Assembly (NCBI RefSeq): GCF_000019665.1
Contig: NC_010794.1
Coordinates: 434,001 to 498,000 of the forward strand
Direction of reading: 5' to 3'
DNA length: 64,000 nt
Origin: Methylacidiphilum infernorum V4
GTDB taxonomy: Bacteria > Verrucomicrobiota > Verrucomicrobiia > Methylacidiphilales > Methylacidiphilaceae
A program made the translations under genes and the position numbers. Numbering within the stretch: position 1 is the stretch's first letter; each line of letters opens with the position of its first letter. Under the pieces are notes generated by a model. That model ran no database searches. It worked only from the letters and a program-made list of their open reading frames with translations, and had not been told where the DNA came from. Of this stretch, positions 35,073-43,931 are shown piece after piece.

Positions 35073-35438
35073 ATGGATGATTTCGAAGAGATTTGGGAAA
35101 AGATAAGAAAAGGGAGTCCTTATCCAGAACCGGATCCTCATTTTATGGATAGGTTCAGGGCTAGGCTTCATTACGAGAAGATTCAAGCCAAGAAAAGAAG
35201 GCAAGCCTTCAAGTCCCTGGCCGTCTTCTGTTCGGTTCTTGTTTTCACGGCCAGTCTTTTGGGTATCGGGCAAAGATGCATGCAGTCCTGGATGAGAAAT
35301 GAAGCAATGAATTTATTAGAGACAATGATCGAAAATGCCGCCAGCGATGGAACCGAGCTTCTTGCCTTGGAAAAACCTATCTCTTCTGTGAGCGAAAGTC
35401 TTGAGGAGCTATGGTCGGAAGAATTATCTTCTTTTTGA
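35073..35438 (+). CDS. Single-pass membrane protein, anti-sigma-like layout
   Basis: 121-residue protein with an acidic cytoplasmic N-terminus (MDDFEEIWEKIRKGSPYPEPDPHFMDRFRARL), one membrane segment (about 50-67, SLAVFCSVLVFTASLLGIG) and a periplasmic tail. The layout is like that of small anti-sigma factors, but no sigma-factor gene lies upstream and I see no zinc motif. I do not recognise the family. Its end overlaps the next gene by 28 bases, so the two are coupled. Confidence 0.6.
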   Translation: MDDFEEIWEKIRKGSPYPEPDPHFMDRFRARLHYEKIQAKKRRQAFKSLAVFCSVLVFTASLLGIGQRCMQSWMRNEAMNLLETMIENAASDGTELLALEKPISSVSESLEELWSEELSSF

Positions 35439-35932
35439 TAGTTTTGTTTACTTCAGGTTTTTTGTCCTTCAGGCTAGGAAATATTGCCCACGGCCAGGTG
35501 CACAGGGGCACCGACTCCTTGATGCCTTTATGGGCCCAAGATGCAGAAATGAGGGAAAAGATTTTTGAAGTTCTCTACCTTCCTGATGAAGAGCTGATCA
35601 AGGAACTTTTCAAATGGCCCAAGTTTAATCAAATGAATCTCGAGGAAAAAGGATGGTTTCTCCAGCGCATAGCGATCATGCGCAACAAGCAAAAGGAGTT
35701 GGCCAGGGCAAAAGCAAGGCAAATGGGATTGTCCTTGAATGAAGACCAACTCAACGCCTTTGAAAGGAAATTTTGGACCAAGAGGTTAGAAATAGAAAAG
35801 AGATTTATCCAGGAAACGGAGGCACGAAGAAAAGAATTAGCCAAAGAGTTGGAAGAAGAACTGCAAAAAGAGTTTTCTTCCCCTTCCTTGGATTCTTCGA
35901 AGCCGATGCAAGCACGCAGCAAGACCAACTAA
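35411..35932 (+). CDS. Exported coiled-coil protein, DUF3106-like
   Basis: 173-residue protein with an N-terminal signal or anchor (RIIFFLIVLFTSGFLSFRLG) and a mainly helical, charged body. The segment NQMNLEEKGWFLQRIAIMRNKQKELARAKARQMG resembles periplasmic helical-repeat proteins of the DUF3106/CnrX-type group. Residues 120-155 form a probable coiled coil rich in Glu, Lys and Arg. Together with the upstream membrane protein it may form an envelope-sensing pair; this is inference. Function unknown. Confidence 0.62.
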   Translation: MVGRIIFFLIVLFTSGFLSFRLGNIAHGQVHRGTDSLMPLWAQDAEMREKIFEVLYLPDEELIKELFKWPKFNQMNLEEKGWFLQRIAIMRNKQKELARAKARQMGLSLNEDQLNAFERKFWTKRLEIEKRFIQETEARRKELAKELEEELQKEFSSPSLDSSKPMQARSKTN

Positions 35933-36007
35933 GGCCAACCGGGTTCTCTTTAAATATTTTTAAATCTATGGTTGTGTTCAAAGGAAAGAAGCTCTAAGAA
36001 TTTTTTT

Positions 36008-36481
36008 GTGGAACAAGAACCCGCTCTTTGCCAGGCCATCCTTTTTTCTGAATTTGTCATCAGAGAGAAGGGAAGCGATAAACTTTCGATAATCAACTCT
36101 TTCAATAGGCTTTTTTCCCCTCAGTTTCCTTTCCTGACACCTCCTTTTTTCCTTTCCCTTTTGCTGACCCATTTGCGCGGTAAAATTGCCTCCTTGGATC
36201 TGACGGCAAGGGTCGAAGATCCAAGTTCCGGTCATGTCCTGGCCAGTTCTTCGGGAAAGATCGGCTTTCCGGAGGATAGACCCCCATTCGATGAAAGAGA
36301 AATCCACGATATTGTTATCCCCATCAGTCCCTTTCTTGTCTTTCAACAGGGCAACTATAGTGTGGTTGTCCTGGTCAACAACGAAAAAGTAGGAGAGAGA
36401 ATGCTGCCTGTTCTTCCCTTTCCTTCGGGACAGGGGATGCCTCCTTCCGTTAAACCCTTTTTTCCCCCCTCGTCGCCGTAA
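36008..36481 (+). CDS. Conserved hypothetical protein, DUF6941-like
   Basis: 157-residue beta-rich protein. The pattern ILFSEFVIREKGSDKLSIINSFNRLFSPQFP, then VEDPSSGHVLASS and YSVVVLVNNEKVGERMLPV, fits a family of small immunoglobulin-like domains (DUF6941) of unknown function. The frame is open from TTG 35972; I favour GTG 36008 because the conserved part begins soon after. There is no signal peptide. The stop is 39 bases from the convergent ActC-ActD gene. Confidence 0.55.
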   Translation: MEQEPALCQAILFSEFVIREKGSDKLSIINSFNRLFSPQFPFLTPPFFLSLLLTHLRGKIASLDLTARVEDPSSGHVLASSSGKIGFPEDRPPFDEREIHDIVIPISPFLVFQQGNYSVVVLVNNEKVGERMLPVLPFPSGQGMPPSVKPFFPPSSP

Positions 36482-36519
36482 GGCTCTGGTTAGGTTTAAA
36501 TCCTCAAGCTTAAAAGAAC

Positions 36520-38622
36520 TTATTCGGGTATGGGGTCCACTGCTGTTGCTCCAAGCCGAGAAAGCAAAGAATAAAGCGTCGAAGAAAAGAGGGGATCTGT
36601 TTTTTTGACGACAAGAAAAAAGCCGTCGTCCATGCCTCGCTCGTTGTACCTTTTCCAAGAGAAAAGAGGATGATAGAACTTGAATAATCTTCCACAGAAC
36701 AAAATCCCAAAAAAGGCGCCAAAAGAAGCGAAAAGGGCGGTAAGTTCGAAAAATATGGGGATGAAAGTAGGCAAGCTAAAGTAGGGTTTGCCCTGGACGA
36801 CTAGAGGATAAAAAAGGCTTAAAATGGAGCTGCTGGGCAGGGATTTTAAAAAATCGGGACGAGGCAAGGAGAGGGTACAGACAAGAAACAAGGCCAAAAA
36901 AAAGCCGATAATCCCTCCACATAAGACTATGCGTGAAACCCAGGATTTTCTGAGCATGCCCGCTTCCGAAAGTTCGTGAAAGGGATAAGGACTGAAAAGT
37001 TCAAAATGCCTAAAGCCTAAATGCTTGAGCCTCTTTGCTGCCTTGCAGAGAAGCCCTGGAGAAGGAAATTCCGCCCCTATGCCGTAAAGGGGCTTTTGGT
37101 TCTTTAAATCCTGCGGGGCAACCGGTTGTTGGGCCGAAATCGAAAGAGCGTTTTCCAAGGCTAACTCTTCTTGCCATTTATTTTCCTCTTCGGAGGAGAA
37201 ATAAGGCTCCTGCCCATGCTGTAATGAACCATGGACAAGGGTTTTGACTTCAAACATCGCTACCGAGGGAAGAAAACGTAAAAAAAGAAGAAAAAGAGTT
37301 AAAAAAAGACCTATGGAACCGACGTAAAGCAATACATCGCAGAGGGTAGGTACAAAAATTCTCCAGGAAGAAGGCAAAAAATCCCTATGGAGAGAAATGA
37401 TGATGATGACAAAACGTTCAAGCCACATACCTATGTTGGCTAAAAAAGCGACAAAAAATAGACTAAGGGGATTAGTCCGGAACGACCTTATCCAAAGAAA
37501 TTGGGGGGCAATACTGTTGCAGAAAAGCATGGACCAGAAAGCCCAGAAATAGGGCCCTTTTATACGGTTCAAGAAGGCATAACGTTCATAAGGATTAGCA
37601 CTATACCAGGCGGTGAAAAGTTCGATCAGGTAAACATAGCCGACCATCGAGCCCGTGGCTAAAAGCCACTTACCCATCTGGTTGATATGTTCGTCCAGGA
37701 TCAATTCTTTGAGCTTGGGGATAAGGGCTCGGCTGGGGATAAGCAAAACCAAGATCATCGCAAATCCGCCAAAAATCGCTCCGACGCCGAAATAGGGGGG
37801 GAAAATCGTAGCATGCCAGCCGGGAAGAATCGTTGAAGCGAAATCACAGGAAACAAAGGAATGCACGGAGAGAACCAAGGGGGTGAGTATGCCTGCAAGG
37901 CAAAGATAGCCCATTTCATAGTGGATCCACTGGCTGGCCGAACCAAGCCAACCCAAGGAAAGAATAGCCCACAGCCTTTTTTTAAAAGGATTTTCTTCTT
38001 TTTCTCTTAACGTGGCGAAATCGGGAATCATGCCTAAGTACCAGTAAAGCAAAGAGACGGTGAGGTAAGTCAGCACGGCAAATACGTCCCACATGAGGGC
38101 TGCTCTCAAGTTTTGCCAAATGCCCGCCGACCAGGGAACAGGAAAGAGATACCAACCCATCCACTGCCTTCCGATATGAATGGCAGGGAAGATGGCTCCA
38201 CTGGCTACGGCGAAAATTGCCGAAGCTTCTGCGGCCCTGTTGACGGCATTCCTCCATTTTTGTCGGGATAAGAGTAAAATGGCGGATATAAGAGTCCCCG
38301 CATGACCGATGCCGATCCAAAACACGAAGTCAACGATGGGCCAACCCCAGACGACGGGAGATTGGTTTCCCCAAACCCCGATTCCTGTCGAAATTACATA
38401 GACGATCATTACAAAGGCTAGGGCGGCAAGAGAGCCGGTGATTGTAATGGTCCATTTCCACCACCTGCCCATGGGAGTGGAAAGAATATGAAAGACGATG
38501 GCGCTGATCGAGGATAGGCTTATGTGTGAAGGAAGCAATGGGGGTCTTTGGATTTCTACTTCCCCTTTCGTGCGTTCAGGCAATCCTACAAAAGGAATTT
38601 CGCGGGAGGGGTTTCCATCCAT
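36520..38622 (-). CDS. ActC-ActD fusion (alternative complex III-like)
   Basis: 700-residue membrane protein. The first 450 residues are an NrfD/ActC quinol-interacting protein with about ten membrane helices ([50 protein letters not shown]). From about 510 to the end it is ActD/DUF3341: [41 protein letters not shown], then two helices and a conserved DDGFFLVV segment. In alternative complex III these two subunits are separate neighbours within actABCDEF. Here they are one chain, and the cytochrome, iron-sulfur and other subunits are absent from both sides. Confidence 0.85.
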   Translation of the reverse strand: MDGNPSREIPFVGLPERTKGEVEIQRPPLLPSHISLSSISAIVFHILSTPMGRWWKWTITITGSLAALAFVMIVYVISTGIGVWGNQSPVVWGWPIVDFVFWIGIGHAGTLISAILLLSRQKWRNAVNRAAEASAIFAVASGAIFPAIHIGRQWMGWYLFPVPWSAGIWQNLRAALMWDVFAVLTYLTVSLLYWYLGMIPDFATLREKEENPFKKRLWAILSLGWLGSASQWIHYEMGYLCLAGILTPLVLSVHSFVSCDFASTILPGWHATIFPPYFGVGAIFGGFAMILVLLIPSRALIPKLKELILDEHINQMGKWLLATGSMVGYVYLIELFTAWYSANPYERYAFLNRIKGPYFWAFWSMLFCNSIAPQFLWIRSFRTNPLSLFFVAFLANIGMWLERFVIIIISLHRDFLPSSWRIFVPTLCDVLLYVGSIGLFLTLFLLFLRFLPSVAMFEVKTLVHGSLQHGQEPYFSSEEENKWQEELALENALSISAQQPVAPQDLKNQKPLYGIGAEFPSPGLLCKAAKRLKHLGFRHFELFSPYPFHELSEAGMLRKSWVSRIVLCGGIIGFFLALFLVCTLSLPRPDFLKSLPSSSILSLFYPLVVQGKPYFSLPTFIPIFFELTALFASFGAFFGILFCGRLFKFYHPLFSWKRYNERGMDDGFFLVVKKTDPLFSSTLYSLLSRLGATAVDPIPE

Positions 38623-38806
38623 AAATAATAAGATCGATTATTTTAATTAATAATTAAAGAAAAAAAGGGAACGAAAACAAGCCCAAATTCTTATCTCGTT
38701 GCCTATGAAAATATTGAGATAAAAACCGGGATTTTTCTTAGATATTTCTCTTCTTCTTTTGTAAAAGGATCTCGACAAAGATTTTTTTTCCGATGATTTT
38801 TTAGCA

Positions 38807-39697
38807 ATGCGCCTTGTTTTGGTTGACGGAAACTATTATGCTTTTCGTTCTTTTTATGCTATGCCTTCTCTTGCAACCCGGTCGGGAGAACCGACCAATG
38901 CTCTCTACGGTTTGACCATGGTGCTTCGTCGCCTGCTTTCCGATTTGAAGCCCGAGCTGGGGGCGGTTGTATTTGACGGGGGGTTGCCTGCCGAAAGACT
39001 GGCGCTGAGAGCTGATTACAAGGCCAACAGGCCCGAGATTCCCAGTGCCTTAAAAAGCCAGCTTCCTTGGATCAAGAAACTTGTCAAGGCCTTGGGCCTT
39101 TGCCCCATTGAAGTAGAAGGGCAAGAAGCCGACGATGTTATAGCCAGTTATACAAAGAAAGCGGTTGAAAAAGGCATAGATGTCGTTCTTGCGACAAGCG
39201 ACAAGGATTTGATGAGCCTGGTAGGGGAACACGTGCGTGTGTACACGGTAGAAAAGAAAAGATTTAAGCTTCTGGGGCAGCGCGAAATCGAGGAAAAATG
39301 GTCTGTTAAGCCCAGCCAGATTCCCGATGTTCTTGCATTGATCGGCGACAGCGTTGATAATATACCGGGAGTGGAGGGCATTGGAAAGAAAACGGCCACG
39401 AAGTGGATAATTCAATATGGTTCTTTATTTTCTCTCCTTCAAGCTCGAGACATTCCGGACAGGCGTTTCGCCAAGCTCCTTGAAGAAAACAAAGAACGGA
39501 TTATGATCAATTGGAAGATGCTGGAATTAAAAGACAACATTGAGCTTCCCTTGCCCATCGAGGAACTCCGCATAGTTCCAGATTACGAAGCCCAGGAGAA
39601 ACTCTTTGAAAAATTCGAGTTTAAAAAGTTGGCCCAGGAGGTGAGAAAACTTTCGGGAACAAAAGAAAAGGACAGTACAGGCGGTCTTTTTGAATAA
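38807..39697 (+). CDS. 5'-3' exonuclease (PolA N-terminal domain-like)
   Basis: 296-residue flap endonuclease/5'-3' exonuclease. The start VLVDGNYYAFRSFYAMP, the acidic block VVFDGG, EGQEADDVIASYTKKA, ATSDKDLMSLV and the helix-hairpin-helix PDVLALIGDSVDNIPGVEGIGKKTA are all present. It matches the exonuclease part of DNA polymerase I but stops before any polymerase domain. It may act with a separate polymerase, or be a stand-alone RNA primer-removing enzyme like ExoIX/YpcP. The DNA after the stop encodes an unrelated Fe-S carrier. Confidence 0.88.
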   Translation: MRLVLVDGNYYAFRSFYAMPSLATRSGEPTNALYGLTMVLRRLLSDLKPELGAVVFDGGLPAERLALRADYKANRPEIPSALKSQLPWIKKLVKALGLCPIEVEGQEADDVIASYTKKAVEKGIDVVLATSDKDLMSLVGEHVRVYTVEKKRFKLLGQREIEEKWSVKPSQIPDVLALIGDSVDNIPGVEGIGKKTATKWIIQYGSLFSLLQARDIPDRRFAKLLEENKERIMINWKMLELKDNIELPLPIEELRIVPDYEAQEKLFEKFEFKKLAQEVRKLSGTKEKDSTGGLFE

Positions 39698-39764
39698 AAT
39701 GAAACTTTAAAGGGCTTAAAAGATTGGTAATTTCTTTTTCCAGCGGTAATTTAAAACGACAAAT

Positions 39765-40133
39765 ATGGGTATGAAAAGCACTGTTACTTATACAAAGGGT
39801 TCCGAAAAGCTTTGCGCCATTTCTGAAAAAGCGGCGGAAAAGTTGAAAGAGCTCCTTTCGCAAAGCAGCAGAAAAGAGGGAGCCCTGAAAATTTCAGTAG
39901 TGGGTGGGGGATGTGCCGGGCTCCAGTATGAAATGGACCTGGTCGATGGTCCGGAAGAAAAAGATATCCTTATTGAAAGCAGGGGAGTCAAGCTCGTCAT
40001 TGATCCTAAAAGTGCCCTCTTTATAAGCGGTTCTATTCTTGATTATTCTGAAGAGCTGCAAAATGAGGGTTTTGTCGTCAAAAATCCCAATGCGCTTTCT
40101 CATTGCTCGTGTGGTAAAAGCTTTGCCGTTTAA
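39765..40133 (+). CDS. A-type Fe-S carrier (IscA/ErpA family), third type
   Basis: 122-residue HesB/IscA-family protein with GGGCAGLQYEMDL and the C-terminal SHCSCGKSFAV giving the three Cys ligands. It is away from the nif operons and has no sigma-54 element before it, so it is probably the general (housekeeping) carrier. The start is ATG 39765, or ATG 39771; no strong ribosome site is seen. The MFS gene follows after 28 bases. Confidence 0.87.
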   Translation: MGMKSTVTYTKGSEKLCAISEKAAEKLKELLSQSSRKEGALKISVVGGGCAGLQYEMDLVDGPEEKDILIESRGVKLVIDPKSALFISGSILDYSEELQNEGFVVKNPNALSHCSCGKSFAV

Positions 40134-40161
40134 AAGTAAAAATCGGCTTTAAGGAGGAGTC

Positions 40162-41421
40162 TTGGGTCCTGAACATTCTCAAAAGCCTTTTTTGTCAAAG
40201 ATTAAAGCTTCAGCTTCTTATTCTGCTTCATTGCAACTGGTCCTGCTCTTTGGCTTTGTCAGCCTTACAGCGGACATGACCTATGAGGGAGCCCGCTCCA
40301 TTTTAGGTCCCTTTCTCAGCACGGTTGGGGCCACGGGCAGCGCCATCGGATTTATTGCCGGCCTGGGAGAATTGACCGGATATGTCGTCCGCATCTTTGC
40401 AGGGAGCATAGGGGATAAAACAAAAGGCCACTGGGCTTTTGTTTATCTCGGCTATTTTATAAATCAAATTGCCGTGCCCCTCCTCGCTCTTGCCCGAAGT
40501 TGGCCACAGGTTGCTTGCCTGGTTGTTTTAGAAAGGCTGGGCAAGGGGATCCGTTCCCCCTCCCGTGATGCCCTGCTTTCCACGGCTACGGAAGGGATGG
40601 GTAAGGGAATCGGTTTTGGTATCCATGAAGCGCTCGACCAACTTGGGGCGATGATCGGTCCTTTGCTCGTTTCCTTGGCGATGATTTATTGGAAAAATTA
40701 CCGGACGGCCCTTGGTTTTTTGTTTATTCCCGCTTTTTTTTCCTTGTTGTTTCTTTTCATTACCCACAATAGGTACAAAAAAGCGATACATGCCATAACC
40801 GACTCTCAAGAAGAGCTCGAGCGGGAAGATAGCCCCTCGACAACAAAGGCAGGATTGGGTAAAGAGTTCTGGATCTACATAACCGCTCTAGGTTTTATAG
40901 CGATGGGCTACGTTGATTTCCCTCTTATTGCTTACCATTTGGGCAAACGGGGTCTTTTTAACGAATATGAGCTTCCCCTGCTTTACACGCTGGCCATGGG
41001 CATCGATGCCGTAGTGGCATTGGTAGCGGGCAAGCTGTTTGACAAAAGCGGGATCAGTTCGATGATCTGGCCCATCATTATGGGCTCTTTGGCTTCACCC
41101 TTGATATTTGTATTTCCCCTGCAAACCCTAGCCCTTGTTGGAATGATTTTTTGGGGTATAGGCCTGGGTGTACAGGAATCCGTGGTCAGGGCGGCTCTTG
41201 CGAGCCTTGTTCCCCCGCCGATTCGAGGTAGAGCTTTCGGTATCTATTACTTTGTCTTTGGTCTCTTTTGGTTTTTGGGAAGCTTTGTTCTTGGTTTCCT
41301 TTATGATCACTCCACCCTCTACGTCGCCGTTTGCTCCTTTTTGCTCCAGATTATGGCCATTCCCATGCTTCAAAGCTGCCAAAGAAAAGTTTCTGAACTA
41401 AAAAACAATGTTCAAAATTAA
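40162..41421 (+). CDS. MFS transporter
   Basis: 419-residue major facilitator with about 12 membrane helices. The loop between helices 2 and 3 is GSIGDKTKGHWAFVYLGYF, and the conserved loop RLGKGIRSPSRDALLS matches a subgroup of uncharacterised MFS proteins. The central loop at about 215-235 is charged. Substrate unknown. The start is TTG 40162, directly after the strong ribosome site AAGGAGGAG; the spacing is short but no other start fits. It is probably co-transcribed with the Fe-S carrier. Confidence 0.85.
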   Translation: MGPEHSQKPFLSKIKASASYSASLQLVLLFGFVSLTADMTYEGARSILGPFLSTVGATGSAIGFIAGLGELTGYVVRIFAGSIGDKTKGHWAFVYLGYFINQIAVPLLALARSWPQVACLVVLERLGKGIRSPSRDALLSTATEGMGKGIGFGIHEALDQLGAMIGPLLVSLAMIYWKNYRTALGFLFIPAFFSLLFLFITHNRYKKAIHAITDSQEELEREDSPSTTKAGLGKEFWIYITALGFIAMGYVDFPLIAYHLGKRGLFNEYELPLLYTLAMGIDAVVALVAGKLFDKSGISSMIWPIIMGSLASPLIFVFPLQTLALVGMIFWGIGLGVQESVVRAALASLVPPPIRGRAFGIYYFVFGLFWFLGSFVLGFLYDHSTLYVAVCSFLLQIMAIPMLQSCQRKVSELKNNVQN

Positions 41422-41513
41422 GAAAACTTTTTTCTTCAATTCTGGGGATAAACTCCAACCGGCCAAGGGTATGACCTCTAGAGAACCCGGTTGAAGCTTC
41501 TAGGACCGCTCCC

Positions 41514-42140
41514 TTAGATGGTCCAAGAATCATCGCTAAAACCGGGGTCGTCGTCTATGTCATCGTCGACAATAGTGGCATCGTCAAGATTTTCTTCGGC
41601 ATCGCCGGCAGAGTCATCGGTCAGCAATTTATCCCGGTCTTCTCCGGAGGCCTCAGGCTCAGACGAGGATTCTGGAGGAACGACGATGTTGATATTTTGT
41701 TGGGGACGGCCGAATCCAAGCAAGTTTTCAAGGGCCGCTAGCCCCAGGGCTCCTAGCCCCATCAATCCTGCGGCTTTAGCCGCCTCTTTTAAATCAGCAC
41801 CCTTTTGAGGAGCAGGAGGAGGGGTTTTAGCCTGCTCTCCTTTTGTTGATGAAAAAGAGGGATCCCAGTGAAGCATCTCCTCGGGGCGGCTATCGTTGCC
41901 TGTAGCCATCTGTTGCTTCATTTTTTGTTTGAATCCCTCCAGGGAAGGAGGAGTTATGGGAAAGGGAAAGTAAAGAACGGCGTGCCCCCCGCTTTCTTTT
42001 CTTTGGAGAACAGAAGCCAGCCATTCTCTTTCTTCGGCGGACAGTTCTTGGGGGTTCACATCCAACTCTATGTTATCCCCGTTGCAATCGATACCCTGCC
42101 TCAAACAAGAAATTTGATCCACAGGACAAAGAATTTTCAT
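41514..42140 (-). CDS. Acidic hypothetical protein
   Basis: 208-residue protein without a recognised family. The N-terminal part (KILCPVDQISCLRQGIDCNGDNIELDVNPQELSAEEREWLASVL) has three cysteines. The middle is Pro/Lys-rich, then comes a glycine/alanine helix (AGLMGLGALGLAALENLLGFG) and a very acidic tail (about 15 Asp/Glu in the last 45 residues). The frame stays open to an ATG at 42320, so the protein may be 60 residues longer. A perfect TATAAT box lies just before the ATG at 42140, which would make a leaderless message from there. Start uncertain. Confidence 0.5.
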   Translation of the reverse strand: MKILCPVDQISCLRQGIDCNGDNIELDVNPQELSAEEREWLASVLQRKESGGHAVLYFPFPITPPSLEGFKQKMKQQMATGNDSRPEEMLHWDPSFSSTKGEQAKTPPPAPQKGADLKEAAKAAGLMGLGALGLAALENLLGFGRPQQNINIVVPPESSSEPEASGEDRDKLLTDDSAGDAEENLDDATIVDDDIDDDPGFSDDSWTI

Positions 42141-42833
42141 AAGCAAATTATAAACAGTTTTTCTCCCTATACAACTGTTCCCGTAAGAGTTGGCTCCATA
42201 AGCAAAGACAAAACTGATTTTCAGCTTTACCAAGGCCGGTTTTCTTTCCCCAGGTCCTTCGCCGGGACCATCGGCTGTTAAAAACAGGGGCAAGTTTACG
42301 GACGGTTTTCTTTTTGCCATGGGGTATCTTGCCGACCACCTTAGTAGCTGGCTGGCCTGCCTTTCCCGGCTCCAGCCGGAGCAATTCCGGATGCGGCACT
42401 GCAATTGCTTGCTAAAGGCTCGCCGCGGGCAGGGCAGTTGCGGTTGCCGGCCGCTTTGAGGCAGCACACCAAGTCCAGCTCACGGCCGTAATGTGCCCGC
42501 ATTGCGGGCGGGTCCATTCCCGGTCCTTGAGCGTTATCAGCCTTGCCTGTGCTCACCATGCTTTTCAAAGTTCCCTTATACATTAATGCGGATGGTGTAT
42601 AATACTTCAGTTTATCCTTGGCGTACCCGTGCAGGAACTCCGGTGGAATTTGCCACGGGGGAGCGCTCAAAATGCCTATCCCAGGAATGCTTCTCAATGC
42701 ATGAAAAGGCCCTCCACGTTCAACACTTTAAACCCTAAGACATTTTTATCTTGTCAACGTCTAAAAACCCCTCTTAAATAAGAACAATCCCTATTTTTTT
42801 GCCGCTACGAAACGGTAATTTTTAAGAGCTTTG
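42141..42833. other. Gap with GC-rich patch before ruvC
   Basis: No gene that I can support. Bases 42340-42560 are clearly richer in G and C than the flanks. On the minus strand a frame of 118 codons (42341-42697) is open, and its translation is rich in Ala, Gly, Pro and Cys with no known domain. It may be a remnant of a lost mobile element or gene. The last 100 bases before ruvC are AT-rich and presumably carry its promoter. Confidence 0.45.
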
Positions 42834-43340
42834 ATGAACAAGCCGCTCAGAATCCTTGGGATCGATCCTGCCCTTCGGAAAACGGGCTATGGAATCATCG
42901 AGTCCAATGGGACGTCTACCCGCTTAATCGATTTTGGAGTCATTGTGACTGAACATGCCGATCAAGCTAGGAAACTAAGGTCTATTTATGAGAGGCTGCT
43001 TTCTATAATCCAGGAGTATTCCCCGGAGCACGTGGCTATGGAATCGATAATTTTCGTCCAAAACAGGAAAACGGCTATCGACATGGGGGCAGCGCGTGGA
43101 GTAGCCCTTTTGTTGTTCTCATTAAAAGAGCTCCCTGTTTTTGAATATAGTCCGAGGAAAATTAAAATGGCGGCTACCGGTAAAGGCTCTGCACGTAAAG
43201 AACAGGTTTCCTTTATGATCAGGGCACTATTGGCTATGGATAGTTTACCTCCCCTGGATGCGGCTGACGCCCTTGCGGTGGCTTTAACCCATGTTCATCA
43301 TTTTTGGCAGTTGCCTAAAGTTTATGATTTCTTACCTTAA
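42834..43340 (+). CDS. ruvC: Holliday junction resolvase RuvC
   Basis: 168-residue endonuclease that cuts Holliday junctions moved by RuvAB. The catalytic acids are seen in ILGIDPALRKTGYGII (Asp), VAMESIIFVQNRKTAIDMGAARG (Glu) and PLDAADALAVALTH (two Asp). ATG 42834 directly follows a TTG in frame and is the likely start. The stop overlaps ruvA by 17 bases. Confidence 0.95.
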   Translation: MNKPLRILGIDPALRKTGYGIIESNGTSTRLIDFGVIVTEHADQARKLRSIYERLLSIIQEYSPEHVAMESIIFVQNRKTAIDMGAARGVALLLFSLKELPVFEYSPRKIKMAATGKGSARKEQVSFMIRALLAMDSLPPLDAADALAVALTHVHHFWQLPKVYDFLP

Positions 43341-43926
43341 GGGAACATTAATTTATAGCTTATTCCCTCATATTATCGTGGAGGTGCGGGGTATCGGCTT
43401 TGAGGTGTTTTGCTCCCTCTCCCTTTTCCGCAACCTTCCCCCCCTTTATTCAGAGCTCACTCTTTACACCCACTTAGAGGTTTCAGAAAATCGCCTGGAG
43501 CTTTTTGGATTTAAGGATCTTGAAGAACAGCTTACTTTCCGGTTGCTCGTAGAAAAAGTGCACGGAGTGGGCCCTAGGACGGCTCTTTCCATTCTCAATG
43601 TGCTTCCTCCAAGCGAACTGAAAGCGGCCGTCGGCAGGGCTGATTTTCGGCTGCTTTCAAAGATAAAAGGAATAGGAGAAAAGACCGCTCATAGACTGGT
43701 TGTTGAATTAAAAGACAGTTGGGCTACCGCTGAAGCTTCATCTTCTTCCGGGACGGCGATTGTCGGAGATCGAGTTTTTGAAGATGCCTTGAGAGCTTTG
43801 GTTGCTTTAGGATATAAAGAACCCGAGGCATTGAAACGGCTGCGAAGGGTAAGGGAAAAACATCCCCAAATGGATCTTGAAGGGATTATAAAGGAATGCT
43901 TGAAGCTAGCCAGCGGAGAAGGTTGA
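43324..43926 (+). CDS. ruvA: Holliday junction branch migration protein RuvA
   Basis: 200-residue RuvA. The N-terminal OB domain begins [29 protein letters not shown]. The helix-hairpin-helix pair is [18 protein letters not shown] and [22 protein letters not shown]. The C-terminal domain that touches RuvB is [18 protein letters not shown]. The frame is open upstream inside ruvC; the ATG at 43324 gives the normal start. ruvB starts 5 bases after the stop. Confidence 0.95.
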   Translation: MISYLKGTLIYSLFPHIIVEVRGIGFEVFCSLSLFRNLPPLYSELTLYTHLEVSENRLELFGFKDLEEQLTFRLLVEKVHGVGPRTALSILNVLPPSELKAAVGRADFRLLSKIKGIGEKTAHRLVVELKDSWATAEASSSSGTAIVGDRVFEDALRALVALGYKEPEALKRLRRVREKHPQMDLEGIIKECLKLASGEG

Positions 43927-43931
43927 TACAA

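Noticed and set aside
42341-42697. Minus-strand frame in the GC-rich patch, considered as a TnpB or transposase tail
   Set aside because: No zinc-ribbon spacing, no DDE/RuvC residues and no element ends were found; composition alone is not enough to call it a gene.
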